This document shows positions 63,222-64,000 of a stretch of DNA of 64,000 nucleotides, one piece after another. Origin of the DNA: Pedobacter sp. ok626 (lineage in GTDB: Bacteria; Bacteroidota; Bacteroidia; Sphingobacteriales; Sphingobacteriaceae); assembly GCF_900100435.1 (NCBI RefSeq), contig NZ_FNEX01000001.1, positions 496,001 through 560,000 of the forward strand, given 5' to 3'. The notes under the pieces were generated by a model. The model was not told the DNA's origin, did not search any database, and saw only the letters and a program-made list of their open reading frames with translations. Within the stretch, counting starts at the first letter, position 1; each line of letters begins with the position of its first letter. The position numbers and the translations under genes are program-made.

Positions 63222-63689
63222 TTAAAGTGGGTATGCGGTTTCTGTTTTAATTTCAGACATCACAAAGAAACTTTGTACAGTACCAATATTGCTTAGCTGT
63301 GCCAGTTTGCTTCTTAAAAAATTATGATAGGCATCCATATCAGAGATCACAATCCTGAGGATGAAATCAAAGGCTCCGGTCATGTGATAGCATTCCATAA
63401 CTTCAGGGAACTTTACTACCTCTTTTTCAAAGCTACTTAGTGCACTATCGGTATGCTCCTTAAGTTGTACCTGAGAGTAAGCAATCAGGCTTTTGCCAAT
63501 TTTCTTCCCATCCACGATAGCAACCGAACGTTTAATGTATCCTTCGGATTTTAATCTTCTTACCCTTTCGTGGATGGTTGCGGTGGATTTGTTCAGTTCC
63601 AATGCCAATTGCTTGTTACTCAGTAGCGCATCCTGTTGTAAAAGTCTTAAAATTCCGATGTCTGTCTTGTCTAGATTTGGGGTATTCAT
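63222..63689 (-). CDS. Lrp/AsnC-family transcriptional regulator
   Basis: A 155-residue regulator with an N-terminal helix-turn-helix (LDKTDIGILRLLQQDALLSNKQLALELNKSTATIHERVRRL, residues 5-45) and a C-terminal ligand-binding RAM domain (VMECYHMTGAFDFILRIVISDMDAYHNFL). Such regulators sense amino acids and often repress themselves. The dyad GTGTA-TCG-TACAC (63712-63724), 23 bases upstream of its start, is a candidate self-operator. Confidence 0.93.
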   Translation of the reverse strand: MNTPNLDKTDIGILRLLQQDALLSNKQLALELNKSTATIHERVRRLKSEGYIKRSVAIVDGKKIGKSLIAYSQVQLKEHTDSALSSFEKEVVKFPEVMECYHMTGAFDFILRIVISDMDAYHNFLRSKLAQLSNIGTVQSFFVMSEIKTETAYPL

Positions 63690-63711
63690 TACCAGTTGAT
63701 TAGATGAAAGT

Positions 63712-63724
63712 GTGTATCGTACAC
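63712..63724 (-). promoter_or_regulatory. Inverted repeat before the Lrp-type gene
   Basis: GTGTA-TCG-TACAC is a perfect 5-bp-arm dyad, 23 bases upstream of the regulator start, and could be an autoregulatory site. Confidence 0.45.
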
Positions 63725-63766
63725 TGAGATTTCGAAACTAATAAAAAAAAGGCTATTTAAAATAAG

Positions 63767-63820
63767 ATTTCCGTAAAAAGTGTAAATTTTTTGAATCATT
63801 TCCGTAAAATAATCGGAAAT
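63767..63820 (+). promoter_or_regulatory. Direct and inverted repeats before the sigma-70 gene
   Basis: ATTTCCGTAAAA occurs at 63767-63778 and 63798-63809, exactly 31 bases apart (about three helical turns). The second copy is followed by CGGAAAT (63814-63820), the reverse complement of its first seven bases. This points to a two-site operator upstream of the sigma gene at 63869. Confidence 0.45.
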
Positions 63821-63868
63821 GAGCGTTATCCATTGATCTAAAAATCATTTCTTCTGACCTTGCTCGCG

Positions 63869-64000
63869 ATGAGACAATTAAAAATAGAGCAGTCCATTAC
63901 CAACCGGGATTCGGACTCAATCGAAAAATACTTGTATGATATTGCGAGAATTGACCTGCTGAGTGTTGAAGAAGAGATCGTGCTCGCTCAGAAGATCAGA
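63869..64000 (+). CDS. Sigma-70 family (RpoD-like) sigma factor, 3' truncated by window end
   Basis: The last 132 bases open a frame MRQLKIEQSITNRDSDSIEK followed by a helix ending in EEEIVLAQKIR. This is the characteristic N-terminus of Bacteroidota primary sigma factors (they begin MRQLKITxSITNR). The middle (YLYDIARIDLLSVEEE) differs somewhat from the usual housekeeping sequence as I remember it, so it may be an RpoD paralogue instead of the principal sigma factor. Only 44 residues are visible, covering region 1.2. Confidence 0.8.
   Translation, partial: MRQLKIEQSITNRDSDSIEKYLYDIARIDLLSVEEEIVLAQKIR

Noticed and set aside
1..64000. tRNA or rRNA genes, insertion sequences, phage or integrase genes
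   Set aside because: No cloverleaf with a TTCGAATC-type arm, no transposase or integrase motifs and no terminal inverted repeats around any gene group were found.

Overview
The window is a piece of a low-GC Bacteroidota chromosome, most likely a Sphingobacteriaceae member close to Pedobacter. Pointers are the promoter style (TTTG-N19-20-TAnnTTTG seen upstream of several genes), the general lack of Shine-Dalgarno sequences, an RpoD-type N-terminus starting MRQLKIEQSITNR, and families typical of the phylum (GH95/GH29/GH88 operons, an RND permease fused to its outer-membrane factor). The genus is an inference. No tRNA, rRNA, CRISPR array, insertion sequence or SusC/SusD pair is visible.

Region 1 (1-18041, plus strand) is a tightly packed carbohydrate operon: a 5'-truncated GH2 gene, two adjacent GH95 genes, GH31, an alginate-lyase-fold protein, GH29, GH88, a second GH29, a right-handed beta-helix protein and a double esterase (SGNH hydrolase fused to an alpha/beta hydrolase). 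Nearly all products carry signal peptides. A lyase-like enzyme plus GH88 implies a uronic-acid polymer; four alpha-L-fucosidase-type enzymes imply heavy fucose (or L-galactose) decoration; the esterase implies acyl groups. A paralogue of the beta-helix protein lies at 19688-21196 on the other strand, behind an ECF sigma gene with a small partner and a stand-alone clpP.

Region 2 (21289-29840, minus strand) is a heavy-metal resistance operon: a small secreted protein, an RND permease fused to a TolC-like domain, a His-rich adaptor, a Fur-family regulator and a P1B-2 (Zn/Cd) ATPase. Region 3 (30146-37572) is mixed housekeeping: mgtE, an FKBP lipoprotein, ychF, small membrane and SRPBCC proteins, a TlpA-like thioredoxin, a decayed luciferase-like monooxygenase, and an ECF41 sigma factor followed by a carboxymuconolactone-decarboxylase gene with a matching ECF41 promoter.

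Region 4 (37788-46832) holds a five-PAS hybrid-looking kinase with two H-boxes, a LysR regulator divergent from hutH-hutU, a membrane Zn peptidase, and an ArsR/SRPBCC pair with two operator copies. Region 5 (46885-54554, minus) is a second, unfused CzcCBA-type RND system with its own two-component system; four ATTAAA repeats at exact 11-bp spacing precede the efflux genes. Region 6 (54615-64000) contains a Tat-exported sugar isomerase-like protein, a basic repeat protein ending in a 17-bp tandem repeat, a J-KTSC protein, a GHL10 lipoprotein, a GNAT, a dinB-dnaE translesion cassette, an Lrp regulator and the start of a sigma-70 gene cut by the window end.
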